Below, piece after piece: positions 1 to 6,638 of a DNA stretch of 45,867 bases. Positions within the stretch are counted from its first letter, which is position 1. Each line of letters begins with the position of its first letter. The position numbers and the translations under genes were made by a program. The stretch comes from Alphaproteobacteria bacterium (lineage in GTDB: Bacteria; Pseudomonadota; Alphaproteobacteria; Rhodobacterales; Rhodobacteraceae), in assembly GCA_030429105.1 (NCBI GenBank), contig JAUIDE010000002.1:71896-117762 (forward strand), written 5' to 3'. A model generated the notes under the pieces. It had not been told where the DNA came from. It saw only the letters and a list, made by a program, of their open reading frames with translations, and ran no database searches.

Positions 1-242
1 GCCAATGTCGGCGCCGCGCTGTCGAGCGGCGCGTAAAAATGCCCCTGCCAGGGGCTGATTCCCACAGCCTGTCCAGGAGCCAGCGGATAGCGCGTCCCGT
101 CCACGACGACGGAAGCCGCCGGGCCTTGGATATGGAAGATCAGATGCCCCTCGCGGTGGACATGCGGGGCCATGACCCGGTCCATCGAGTAGAGGCAGAC
201 GCGGCCGAATGCGCCGTGAAAGACGGCGAGAGCGTCGCTCAT
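1..242 (-). CDS. AraC-type regulator, N-terminal cupin part (truncated by window edge)
   Basis: The reading frame opens at ATG 242 behind a strong GGAGGAAA ribosome site and runs off the left end, so only about 80 N-terminal residues are visible. They contain HVHREGHLIFHIQG and then a VDGTRYPLAPGQAVGISPW stretch. This His-rich strand followed by a G-x-x-x-L-x-P-G-x turn is typical of the small cupin sensor domain at the front of AraC-family regulators. The DNA-binding HTH pair would lie outside the window, so a stand-alone cupin is also possible. It lies downstream of the aromatic/quinate block in the same direction and could regulate it; that is inference. Confidence 0.6.
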   Translation of the reverse strand, partial: MSDALAVFHGAFGRVCLYSMDRVMAPHVHREGHLIFHIQGPAASVVVDGTRYPLAPGQAVGISPWQGHFYAPLDSAAPTL

Positions 243-333
243 TTTCCTCCCTCCCGCATTCTCGTGATGCAGCGTGATGCGAAGCGTAGGGCAGAACGCC
301 CCGGAGACAAAGCAGTTTGGACGTGCGCGCCGC

Positions 334-1398
334 TCATCGCGCGTCCTCGAGAATGCGCAGATAATCCTCCATCGTGGCGAGGCGCGGATTGGTCTGCGTC
401 GCCGGGTCCTCCGCCGCGCGGCGCGCGGCGCGGCGGAGCGCGGGCTCGCCGATGTCGAGCGGGCCCAACCTCGCGGGCAGCCCGAGCCGGGCTCCAAGCG
501 CGGCGAGCCCGGCGCCCGGTTCCTGCCCCGTCGGCAGGCGCAGGGCCTCGGCCGCGGCCTCCAGCTTCGCCTCCAGCGCCGGCGCGTTGAAGGCGAGGAC
601 GGGGCCGACGAGCGCGATATGCAGCTCGCCGTGGCGGGGCGCGCGCCCCGTCTCTTCTTCCAGCGCATGGGCAAGGGCGCGGACGCCGCCCAGGCCCTTC
701 TGCGCGGCGAGCCCGGCGTCGAGCGCCGCGGCCAGAAGTTCCCTTCGCGCGTCCGGGTCCGCTCCGTCCCACACCGCGCGCTCGACATGTGCGGCCGCGC
801 GGCGCATCCCGTCGAGCGCGATCCCGTCCGCGGGCGGGTTCCACGTAGCGCAGAGGAAGGCTTCGAGGCAGTGGATCAGCGCATCCATGCCCGCCGCCGC
901 CGTTTCCTGCGGCCCGGCCTCCATCGTGAGCGTCGGGTCGCAGATCAGGAGCGAGGGCGTCGGCGCGGCGCAGCTCAGGCCCAAGGCCGAGGAGACGGGG
1001 CCGAGGCCCACGCTCGCCGTGGTCGTCGGCGCTGCGATCATCGGGACTGGCTCGCGCGCGCCCACGCTCTCCGGCCCCGCCTTCGCCAGCGCCCGCGCGA
1101 GGTCGAGCGCCACAGGCCCGCCGAGGCCGATCACCCCGTCCGCCCCTGCCTCCGCGAAGCGGCGCGCTGCGGCGAGGAGCGCCTCGGGCGAGAGCCTGTC
1201 GGGCGCGGGGGCCGCGGCGGCGACGGCGCCGGGCGGCAGCGCGTCGAGAATCCGGTCGAAAGCGTCGCCCCGTCGACCGGCCTCGTCCGCCACGATCAGG
1301 GGGCGGGAGAGGCCGAGCCGGCGCAGCTCCACCGGAAGCGCATCCTCCACCACGCGGTCGGCGAAATGGATGCGCGTGACATACGATATGAGCGACAT
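334..1398 (-). CDS. Divergent iron-type (class III) alcohol dehydrogenase family protein
   Basis: This 354-residue protein has the usual family length and starts at ATG 1398 after GGAGAGGCCC. The C-terminal helical domain is clear: GMDALIHCLEAF gives the metal-ligand pair Asp172 and His176, and RHGELH supplies the His256 ligand. Key family positions are changed. The usual GGGSxxD nucleotide loop reads GLGGPVALD (about 91-99). The TTAGTGSE-type motif reads PTTTASVGLG (about 124-133). The His expected in a GxxHxxxH motif is Arg240 in GGVRALAH. The family normally oxidises alcohols or reduces aldehydes with NAD(P); maleylacetate reductases are relatives. With a lost ligand, catalysis here is uncertain. 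It is last in the block after the solute-binding protein, 95 bases away across a strong hairpin. Confidence 0.75.
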   Translation of the reverse strand: MSLISYVTRIHFADRVVEDALPVELRRLGLSRPLIVADEAGRRGDAFDRILDALPPGAVAAAAPAPDRLSPEALLAAARRFAEAGADGVIGLGGPVALDLARALAKAGPESVGAREPVPMIAAPTTTASVGLGPVSSALGLSCAAPTPSLLICDPTLTMEAGPQETAAAGMDALIHCLEAFLCATWNPPADGIALDGMRRAAAHVERAVWDGADPDARRELLAAALDAGLAAQKGLGGVRALAHALEEETGRAPRHGELHIALVGPVLAFNAPALEAKLEAAAEALRLPTGQEPGAGLAALGARLGLPARLGPLDIGEPALRRAARRAAEDPATQTNPRLATMEDYLRILEDAR

Positions 1399-1428
1399 GG
1401 GCCTCTCCGGGGATGGCGGGCCGTCAAG

Positions 1429-1455
1429 CGCCCGCGCCGGGCTCCGGCGCGGGCG
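1429..1455 (-). terminator. Perfect 12-bp hairpin between solute-binding protein and ADH genes
   Basis: CGCCCGCGCCGG (1429-1440) and CCGGCGCGGGCG (1444-1455) pair perfectly around a 3-base loop. It lies just after the stop of the solute-binding protein gene and before the ADH ribosome site. No T-run follows in the direction of transcription, so it is not a classical intrinsic terminator. It could be an attenuator or a 3' stabilising stem that lets the binding protein be made in excess over the downstream enzyme. Confidence 0.5.
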
Positions 1456-1493
1456 TGTCGGTCATGTCAGGCGGCGCGGTGCGCCGCGAGGCT

Positions 1494-2747
1494 TCAGCCG
1501 CGGAGCGCGGCGCAGTCCGGCGTGTCGCGCGAGGGAAGGCCCATCGCCCGGAAGTCTTCAGCCGACATGCCGAGCGTCTGCGTCACGCCCTCCGCCTTGC
1601 CGACCAGCGCGTTGCGAAGGCCGCCCTGGCCGTCTTCGACCACTTCGTTGATCATGATCGTGCCCGTGGCCTGCCGGTTCTCGTTCAGCGAAATGACGCC
1701 GAGCGGGGTCTTGTGCTCAAGGGAGGAGAGCGCGGCGTGGAGCTTCGCCTGCCCGCCGGAAAGGTCCCCACCGATCTCGTTCAGCGCGGCGATCGCGGCG
1801 GTGGTGGCGATGTAATAGCCGACGCCGAAGAGCGACGGGGAGGGGAAGCGCTCGCTTTCCGGGAAGGCGTCCTGATAGGCCTTCACGTAGGAGGTCCATT
1901 CCGGCGAGTCGTTGTCCTCGGCCAGCCAGCCCGAGGTCGGCGTGCCGATCAGCGCGTCCTTCGCCCGGCCCTTGGAAGTGAGCACCGTCTGGTCGGCCAT
2001 GATCGTGCCGCCGATCAGGTTCGTCTCCGTCCCCGCCTGTTCGTACTGGTTGAGGAAGTTGATCGCGTCAGTGCCGCCGACGCCGAGATAGATCGCGTCC
2101 ACGTCATCTGGCAGCGCGGCGATCACGCCGCCGAAATCGGAGGAGCCAAGGGGCACCCAGAAGCGCTCCACGATGTCCCCACCCGCCTTGCAGAAGTCCA
2201 CCGCGAAGCCAAGGAAGTTAGTGTAGCCGAAGGAATAGTCGGCGGCGACGGTCGCCACGCGCTTCCAGCCCTTCTCGTTCACCACGTAGGAGCCGAGCCC
2301 GTAGCCCCACTGCGCCCCGTCCGGGTTGAAGCGGAAGAAGTTCGGCGCCGGGTCAACCCAGGTCGTCTCCAGCGCGCCGGAGACGCCGTTGATGACGGTT
2401 TTCTCCGGTATCGTCTTGGCGTAGTCGCGGAGCGCGATACCTTCGGAGCCGGAGAGCGGGCCGATGATGATGTCCACCCCGTCCTGCTCGATCAGCTTGC
2501 GCGCCTGCCGCACCGCCGTGTCCGGCGTCGTGTCGGAAGGGGCGACGACAAACTCGATCTTCTTGCCGCCGGCCATGCCGCCCGCCTGGCTGATGGCGAG
2601 TTCGACATTCCGCACGCCGTCGGCCCCGCCCGCGGCGAAGGCGCCTTCGAGCGCGACGAGAATGCCGAGCTTGATCGTGTCCTGCGCCATCGCCTGCGGC
2701 GCGAAAAGGGCCGCGGCGGCGACCGCGCCCAAGAAATACTTCTTCAT
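1494..2747 (-). CDS. ABC transporter periplasmic solute-binding protein (Leu/aromatic-acid type)
   Basis: A 417-residue secreted protein with a textbook Sec signal peptide (MKKYFLGAVAAAALFAPQAMA, cleavage after about residue 22), followed by TIKLGILVALEGAFAAGG. That opening, and the later IIIGPLSGSEGIALRDYA, mark the type-I periplasmic-binding fold (Peripla_BP_6) used by branched-chain amino acid, amide and aromatic-acid ABC importers. It starts at ATG 2747 after GGGAGGACGTC. No permease or ATPase gene is adjacent, so the transporter partners must be elsewhere or beyond the left edge. Its place directly after pcaHG suggests an aromatic or quinate-like ligand; the sequence does not identify one. 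Confidence 0.88.
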   Translation of the reverse strand: MKKYFLGAVAAAALFAPQAMAQDTIKLGILVALEGAFAAGGADGVRNVELAISQAGGMAGGKKIEFVVAPSDTTPDTAVRQARKLIEQDGVDIIIGPLSGSEGIALRDYAKTIPEKTVINGVSGALETTWVDPAPNFFRFNPDGAQWGYGLGSYVVNEKGWKRVATVAADYSFGYTNFLGFAVDFCKAGGDIVERFWVPLGSSDFGGVIAALPDDVDAIYLGVGGTDAINFLNQYEQAGTETNLIGGTIMADQTVLTSKGRAKDALIGTPTSGWLAEDNDSPEWTSYVKAYQDAFPESERFPSPSLFGVGYYIATTAAIAALNEIGGDLSGGQAKLHAALSSLEHKTPLGVISLNENRQATGTIMINEVVEDGQGGLRNALVGKAEGVTQTLGMSAEDFRAMGLPSRDTPDCAALRG

Positions 2748-2881
2748 GACGTCCTCCCGGATTGCGCCGGCTCGCCCGGCCTTGGATGAAGGCTAGGCGC
2801 GGGCGCCGGGCCGGGGCGATGACCGGCGATGCGCGGCCATACCCCTCCGTCTGTTTTTCCGCACGGGCCGCGCCGCTTTCC

Positions 2882-3478
2882 TCAGCACTCGAAGAAGATC
2901 GTCTCCTCCGGCCCCTGGAGCCGGATATCGAAGCGATAGGCGCCTTGCCCCTCCGCCTTCGCCACCAGCGTGGCGATGCGGGATCGGTGCTCGATGCGGG
3001 AAAGGACCGGATCTGCGGAAAGATCGTCCTCCGGGAAGTACATCCGCGTATGGAGCCCGAGATTGATGCCCCGCGCGACGATCCAGAAGGTCACATGCGG
3101 CGCCTGCATCCGCCCGCCGGGGCCCGGAACCGGGCCGGGGCGGATCGTCTCGAAAACCCATTCCCCGGTCTCGTAGTCCCCGGCCCGGCGTCCGAAGCCG
3201 GTGAAATGCGGGTCCGCCGCGCCGCGCGCCTCCTCCGGCGAGGCGTAGAGCCCGGCCGCGTCCGCCTGCCAGATCTCGACCATTGCGTCGCGCAGCGCCA
3301 TGCCCGCGCCGTCTATCACCGTTCCGCGGATCGTGATGCGCTCCCCCTTCGCATCGCCGGTGATCATGCGGCTTCCGAGGTCCTCCGTATAAACACCGCC
3401 GATGCCGCAGAAATTCGGCGTGCAGCCAATATGGACATAGGGCCCCGCCGTCTGGCTCGCGCTTTCCCTGAACCTCAT
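2882..3478 (-). CDS. pcaG: Protocatechuate 3,4-dioxygenase alpha subunit
   Basis: This 198-residue protein is the alpha partner of the intradiol dioxygenase that opens protocatechuate to 3-carboxy-cis,cis-muconate. The start is ATG 3478, which overlaps the pcaH stop as ATGA and so is translationally coupled. It opens with SQTAGPYVHIGCTP and carries VEIWQADAAGLY and the APHVTFWIVARG strand, as in PcaG. It lacks the two-Tyr/two-His iron set found in the beta subunit, as expected for alpha chains. It ends in ETIFFEC. The later beta-ketoadipate genes (pcaB, pcaC, pcaD) are not in the window. Confidence 0.93.
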   Translation of the reverse strand: MRFRESASQTAGPYVHIGCTPNFCGIGGVYTEDLGSRMITGDAKGERITIRGTVIDGAGMALRDAMVEIWQADAAGLYASPEEARGAADPHFTGFGRRAGDYETGEWVFETIRPGPVPGPGGRMQAPHVTFWIVARGINLGLHTRMYFPEDDLSADPVLSRIEHRSRIATLVAKAEGQGAYRFDIRLQGPEETIFFEC

Positions 3479-4176
3479 GGCCGACCCTCGAACATCGTCC
3501 CGCGCCGCCCGCGGAGCGTGATGTCGAAGCGGAAGGCCCGGGCGTCCATCGGCAGCGTCGCCTCCGGATCCCACCGCGCGATCAGGCCCTCCACCGCCTC
3601 CCGCGAGGGGATGGAGGAGACGATGGGGCAGCGCCAGATCATCGGGTCCCCCTCGAAATACATCTGCGTGATAAGCCGCTGCGCGAAGGCTCGGCCGAAG
3701 ATCGAGAAATGGATATGCGCCGGCCGCCAGTCGTTCGGCCCGTTCGGCCAGGGATAGGCGCCGGGCTGGATGGTGCGGAACTCGTATCGCCCCTCCGCAT
3801 CGGTGATCGTGCGCCCGCAGCCCCCGAAATTCGGGTCTATGGCGCCGATATAGCCTTCCTTCGCATGGCGATAACGCCCGGAGGCGTTGGCCTGCCAGAT
3901 CTCCAACAGCGCCTCCGGCACGGGACGCCCGTCCTCGTCCTGCACGCGCCCGAAGACGACGATGCGTGGCCCGATGGCGGCCTCCGCCCCGAAATTTCGG
4001 ATCAGGTCGTTGTCGAGCGGGCCAAAGAGGCCATGGCCGAAGGCCGGCCCGGTCAGCTCGGAAGGCGTCTGCGGCATCGTGACCGGCGCGAAGGAGGGGC
4101 TGCGCTTCACGCTCGTCTTGTAGGGCGGATGGAGCGCCGGCGGGTGCCAGCCGCTTGCCCGCGCGTAGTAGCTCAT
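3475..4176 (-). CDS. pcaH: Protocatechuate 3,4-dioxygenase beta subunit
   Basis: This 233-residue catalytic chain has all four non-heme Fe(III) ligands visible: Tyr102 (in GRYRH), Tyr141 (in AYPWP), His154 and His156 (in PAHIHFS). The spacing of 39, 13 and 2 matches the classical ligand set. NFGGCGRTITDAEGRYEFRT is the typical beta-subunit core. The start ATG 4176 overlaps the stop of the dehydrogenase gene upstream (ATGA), and its own stop overlaps the pcaG start. With pcaG it forms the cytoplasmic alpha-beta dioxygenase. The neighbouring shikimate/quinate dehydrogenase suggests that the protocatechuate comes from quinate or shikimate. Confidence 0.95.
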   Translation of the reverse strand: MSYYARASGWHPPALHPPYKTSVKRSPSFAPVTMPQTPSELTGPAFGHGLFGPLDNDLIRNFGAEAAIGPRIVVFGRVQDEDGRPVPEALLEIWQANASGRYRHAKEGYIGAIDPNFGGCGRTITDAEGRYEFRTIQPGAYPWPNGPNDWRPAHIHFSIFGRAFAQRLITQMYFEGDPMIWRCPIVSSIPSREAVEGLIARWDPEATLPMDARAFRFDITLRGRRGTMFEGRP

Positions 4177-5027
4177 CCAGCTGCTCCTTCCGTCTCGAGG
4201 CGGCCTTCGAGCCCGGCGCGGAGCGCGGCCTGATCGACCTCACGCCCGGCGAAGATACGGAACGCGTCGACGCCCTGATGGAAGAAGAGCTCGTAACCCG
4301 AAATCACGGACAGCTCTTCCGCCGCTGCATTCCGCAGGAAGGGCGTATCGACCGGCGTGTAGACCGCGTCGAAGGCCCAGTCCGCGCCCGCCATCGCAGC
4401 GCGCGGAATCGGCGTGCCGCCGTAGCCGACCATGCCGACCGGGGTGCAGTTGACGAGCCCTTCGGCGCCCCGGGCGCCCGCCTCCGCATCGGCAACCACC
4501 ACAATCGAGAGCGCGGGAGACGCCTCGCGGAGCGCTGACGCCAGCGCCTCCGCCTTCGCTCGCTCCCGGTCGAAGAGGCGAAGGTCTTTGAGGCCGAGCG
4601 TCATGAGCCCGAAACCGACCGCACGACCGGCGCCGCCGGCGCCGATCAAGCAGACGGAGCCCGGCGCAGCCTCCCCCCGCGCGGCGCGGTAGGCAGCGAT
4701 GAAGCCTGAATAGTCGGTGTTAAATCCCCGCGCCCCCTCCGGCCCGAAGATCACCGTGTTGACCGCGCCGAGCCGGCGCACCGCCGGGTCCTCCACCCGC
4801 ACCCTCGCGGCCGCCCGCTCCTTGTAAGGATAGGTGATGTTGAGCCCGGCGTAGCCGCGCCCCGGGCAGGCCGCGAAGAGGTCGTCGAAGTCCAGTCCCT
4901 GCTCCCGCGGGATCAGCCGGTCATAGCGCACGGCGAGGCCGGAAAGCCGCCCCGCCAACTCGTGAAGCGCGGGGGCGCGGGAGGCGGCGATGTTGTCGCC
5001 GATCAGCCCGAGTCTCAGCGCCGTCAC
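4173..5027 (-). CDS. Shikimate/quinate dehydrogenase family protein
   Basis: A 284-residue AroE/YdiB-type oxidoreductase. Near the N-terminus SRAPALHE stands where the S-x-S-P substrate loop normally is. NITYPYKE carries the catalytic Lys, GFNTDYSGF carries the Asn/Asp pair, and VCLIGAGGAGRAVGFGL is the nucleotide-binding loop. It is inserted in an ATGA-coupled chain between a TerB-domain gene and pcaHG. A catabolic role is therefore likely: oxidising quinate or shikimate toward 3-dehydroshikimate and protocatechuate, rather than biosynthetic AroE. No 3-dehydroshikimate dehydratase gene is nearby, which is a gap in that idea. The choice between quinate and shikimate cannot be made from sequence. 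Confidence 0.85.
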   Translation of the reverse strand: MTALRLGLIGDNIAASRAPALHELAGRLSGLAVRYDRLIPREQGLDFDDLFAACPGRGYAGLNITYPYKERAAARVRVEDPAVRRLGAVNTVIFGPEGARGFNTDYSGFIAAYRAARGEAAPGSVCLIGAGGAGRAVGFGLMTLGLKDLRLFDRERAKAEALASALREASPALSIVVVADAEAGARGAEGLVNCTPVGMVGYGGTPIPRAAMAGADWAFDAVYTPVDTPFLRNAAAEELSVISGYELFFHQGVDAFRIFAGREVDQAALRAGLEGRLETEGAAG

Positions 5028-5461
5028 CCGCGTTCAGCCCGGCGGCGGGCGAGCGCCGCCTCCTGGTCTGAGACATGGAGGAGCGAGGCGAACTGGCGCA
5101 TCAGCGCGTTTTCCTCGTCGTCCCGCGCGCCGTCCGCGAGCACGACGCGCCAGAGATCCTCCATCAGCGCCCCGCGCGTCTCGGGCTCGTTCGCCGCCTT
5201 CACGAGGCGGGTGAACTGGTGATGGTCGAGCGCCTCGGCCTCCTGCCGCTCGGCCTCGGCCAGAAGCGCCGCGCCGTTCCCGAAGCGAGCATCGAGTGCG
5301 GCGAGAATCGCAGCGCGTTCCCCTTCGTCAAAGTCTCCGTCGGCGCGCGCGAGCCGCACCATGAGCGCGGCGAGGGCGAGGGCCGCGGGGTCAAAACCCT
5401 TCGGCGCGGCGGAGCCCGGCGCCTCGAAAAGCGCGGCGATGTCAGCGAACAAGCGTTTCAT
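5024..5461 (-). CDS. TerB-domain protein (tellurite-resistance TerB-like)
   Basis: A 145-residue, all-helical acidic protein. LAALMVRLARADGDFDEGERAAILAAL is described by its key pattern: an A-D-G-x-x-x-E-x acidic turn between helices near residues 39-50. A second acidic turn, LADGARDDEENALMRQFA, lies near 107-124. The two repeats are the TerB metal-binding fold. These proteins are usually general stress or membrane-associated factors; tellurite itself need not be involved. It is coupled by 4-base overlaps on both sides, to the HDAC-like gene and the dehydrogenase gene. Its role in a catabolic operon is unclear. Confidence 0.8.
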   Translation of the reverse strand: MKRLFADIAALFEAPGSAAPKGFDPAALALAALMVRLARADGDFDEGERAAILAALDARFGNGAALLAEAERQEAEALDHHQFTRLVKAANEPETRGALMEDLWRVVLADGARDDEENALMRQFASLLHVSDQEAALARRRAERG

Positions 5462-6369
5462 GGGGCGACCCTATCCGAACGCGCCGCCTCTTCAAAGAGC
5501 ACGGCGTGGCGCGCCGCGACCAGAGCCGGGTCGTTCGCATAACCGCCACCCAGAACGCCTACGAGCGGCAGCCCGCGCGCAGCGGCGAAGGCGAGCGCCC
5601 GAGACTCCCGCCGCCGCAATCCGTCCATCGTCAGCGCGAGGCGGCCGAGCCTGTCCCCCGCCGTCACGTCCACGCCGGCGTTCAGGAAGAGGATATCCCC
5701 CCGCTCCCGAGCCAGCCGGTCGAGCGCGCCCTCCAGCGCGGCGAGATAGGCGTCGTCCCCCGTTCCGTCGGGAAGCGGAATATCGAGGTCGGAGACGGCC
5801 TTTCGCGCCGGAAAGTTCTTCTCCGCATGGATAGAGGCGGTGAAGACGCGGTCGTCTCCCTCGAAGATGCGCGCCGTTCCATCCCCCTGGTGCACGTCGA
5901 GGTCGAGCACCAGCGCCCGGCGGATCACGCCCTCGGCGAGGAGGGCGGAGGCGGCTACGGCGACGTCGTTGAAGACGCAAAAGCCCGCGCCCCCATCCCG
6001 CGCCGCATGATGCGAGCCGCCGGCGAGGGAGAAGGCGCGGCCGTGCTCCAGAGCCAGCCGCGCGGCGAGGAGCGTTCCGGCGGAAGAAAGGCGCACGCGC
6101 CGCGCCATCCGCGCCGTCCCGGGCAGGCCGATCCGGCGCAGTTCCTCCGGGCGGAGGGAGAGTGAGATCACCCGCTCCACGTAATCCGCGTCATGGGCGA
6201 GGCCTATCACCCCCGGCGGCGCCTCCACCGGGGCGATGAAGCCTCCGGGCGGCATCAGCCCGCGCTCGGCCAGCGCCTGCCGGAGATAGCCGTATTTCGA
6301 CATCGGAAAGCGATGGCCGGGGTCGAGCGGCGCTTCGTAATCCGGGTGCCAGACGAGAGGCGCGCGCAT
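5458..6369 (-). CDS. Histone deacetylase-family (HDAC11/AcuC-like) zinc deacylase
   Basis: This 303-residue protein has the complete zinc hydrolase core: LAGGSHHAARDGGAGFCVFND with the His120/His121 charge relay, LDLDVHQGDGT with zinc ligands Asp158 and His160, the third Asp in LNAGVDVTAGDRLG, and the closing LGGGYAND. Bacterial members deacylate acetyl-lysine, acetylpolyamines or other small amides; the substrate is not decidable here. The sequence is short and close to the class IV style. It starts at ATG 6369 and leads a five-gene chain with 4-base overlaps running into pcaG. A long leader with a good -10 box lies upstream. Confidence 0.9.
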   Translation of the reverse strand: MRAPLVWHPDYEAPLDPGHRFPMSKYGYLRQALAERGLMPPGGFIAPVEAPPGVIGLAHDADYVERVISLSLRPEELRRIGLPGTARMARRVRLSSAGTLLAARLALEHGRAFSLAGGSHHAARDGGAGFCVFNDVAVAASALLAEGVIRRALVLDLDVHQGDGTARIFEGDDRVFTASIHAEKNFPARKAVSDLDIPLPDGTGDDAYLAALEGALDRLARERGDILFLNAGVDVTAGDRLGRLALTMDGLRRRESRALAFAAARGLPLVGVLGGGYANDPALVAARHAVLFEEAARSDRVAP

Positions 6370-6585
6370 TCAGGCAGGCCGGCCTTGCGTGATGAAAGAT
6401 CGGGTCGAAGGCATCCGCCCCTTTCGCGCCGATACTCGCGAAGAAGCGCCCGAACATGGGAAGCCGAGCGCTTCCCGGCGAACCGTCGCGCCCCCTCCCC
6501 CCATCGGGTGGCGGGATGGGAAACGGGGTGAAGCAACGCCGAATGCTCCCGATGCGGTCTCTTCGCGCGCAAACCGGTTTTTCTG

Positions 6586-6591
6586 ATTATA
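6586..6591 (-). promoter_or_regulatory. -10 box (TATAAT) for the HDAC-terB-dehydrogenase-pcaHG operon
   Basis: On the minus strand a perfect TATAAT sits in a markedly AT-rich stretch (6580-6615), which is unusual in this GC-rich window. No good -35 hexamer lies 16-18 bases upstream, which suggests an activator-dependent promoter. Transcription would begin near 6579, leaving a leader of about 210 bases before ATG 6369. Confidence 0.45.
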
Positions 6592-6617
6592 CATACATAA
6601 CAATAACATAATCCCCT

Positions 6618-6632
6618 TGCACACTGTGTGCA
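6618..6632. promoter_or_regulatory. 15-base inverted repeat, possible operator
   Basis: TGCACAC-T-GTGTGCA is a perfect 7+1+7 inverted repeat. It sits 7 bases after the glnE stop and is centred about 46 bases upstream of the inferred start of the HDAC operon. That placing fits an activator site for the weak -35 promoter. No T-run follows, so a glnE terminator is less likely. Confidence 0.4.
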
Positions 6633-6638
6633 CACACC

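Noticed and set aside
5024-5461. Tellurite resistance as the role of the TerB gene
   Set aside because: No terACDEZ partners are present; TerB folds occur in many unrelated contexts.
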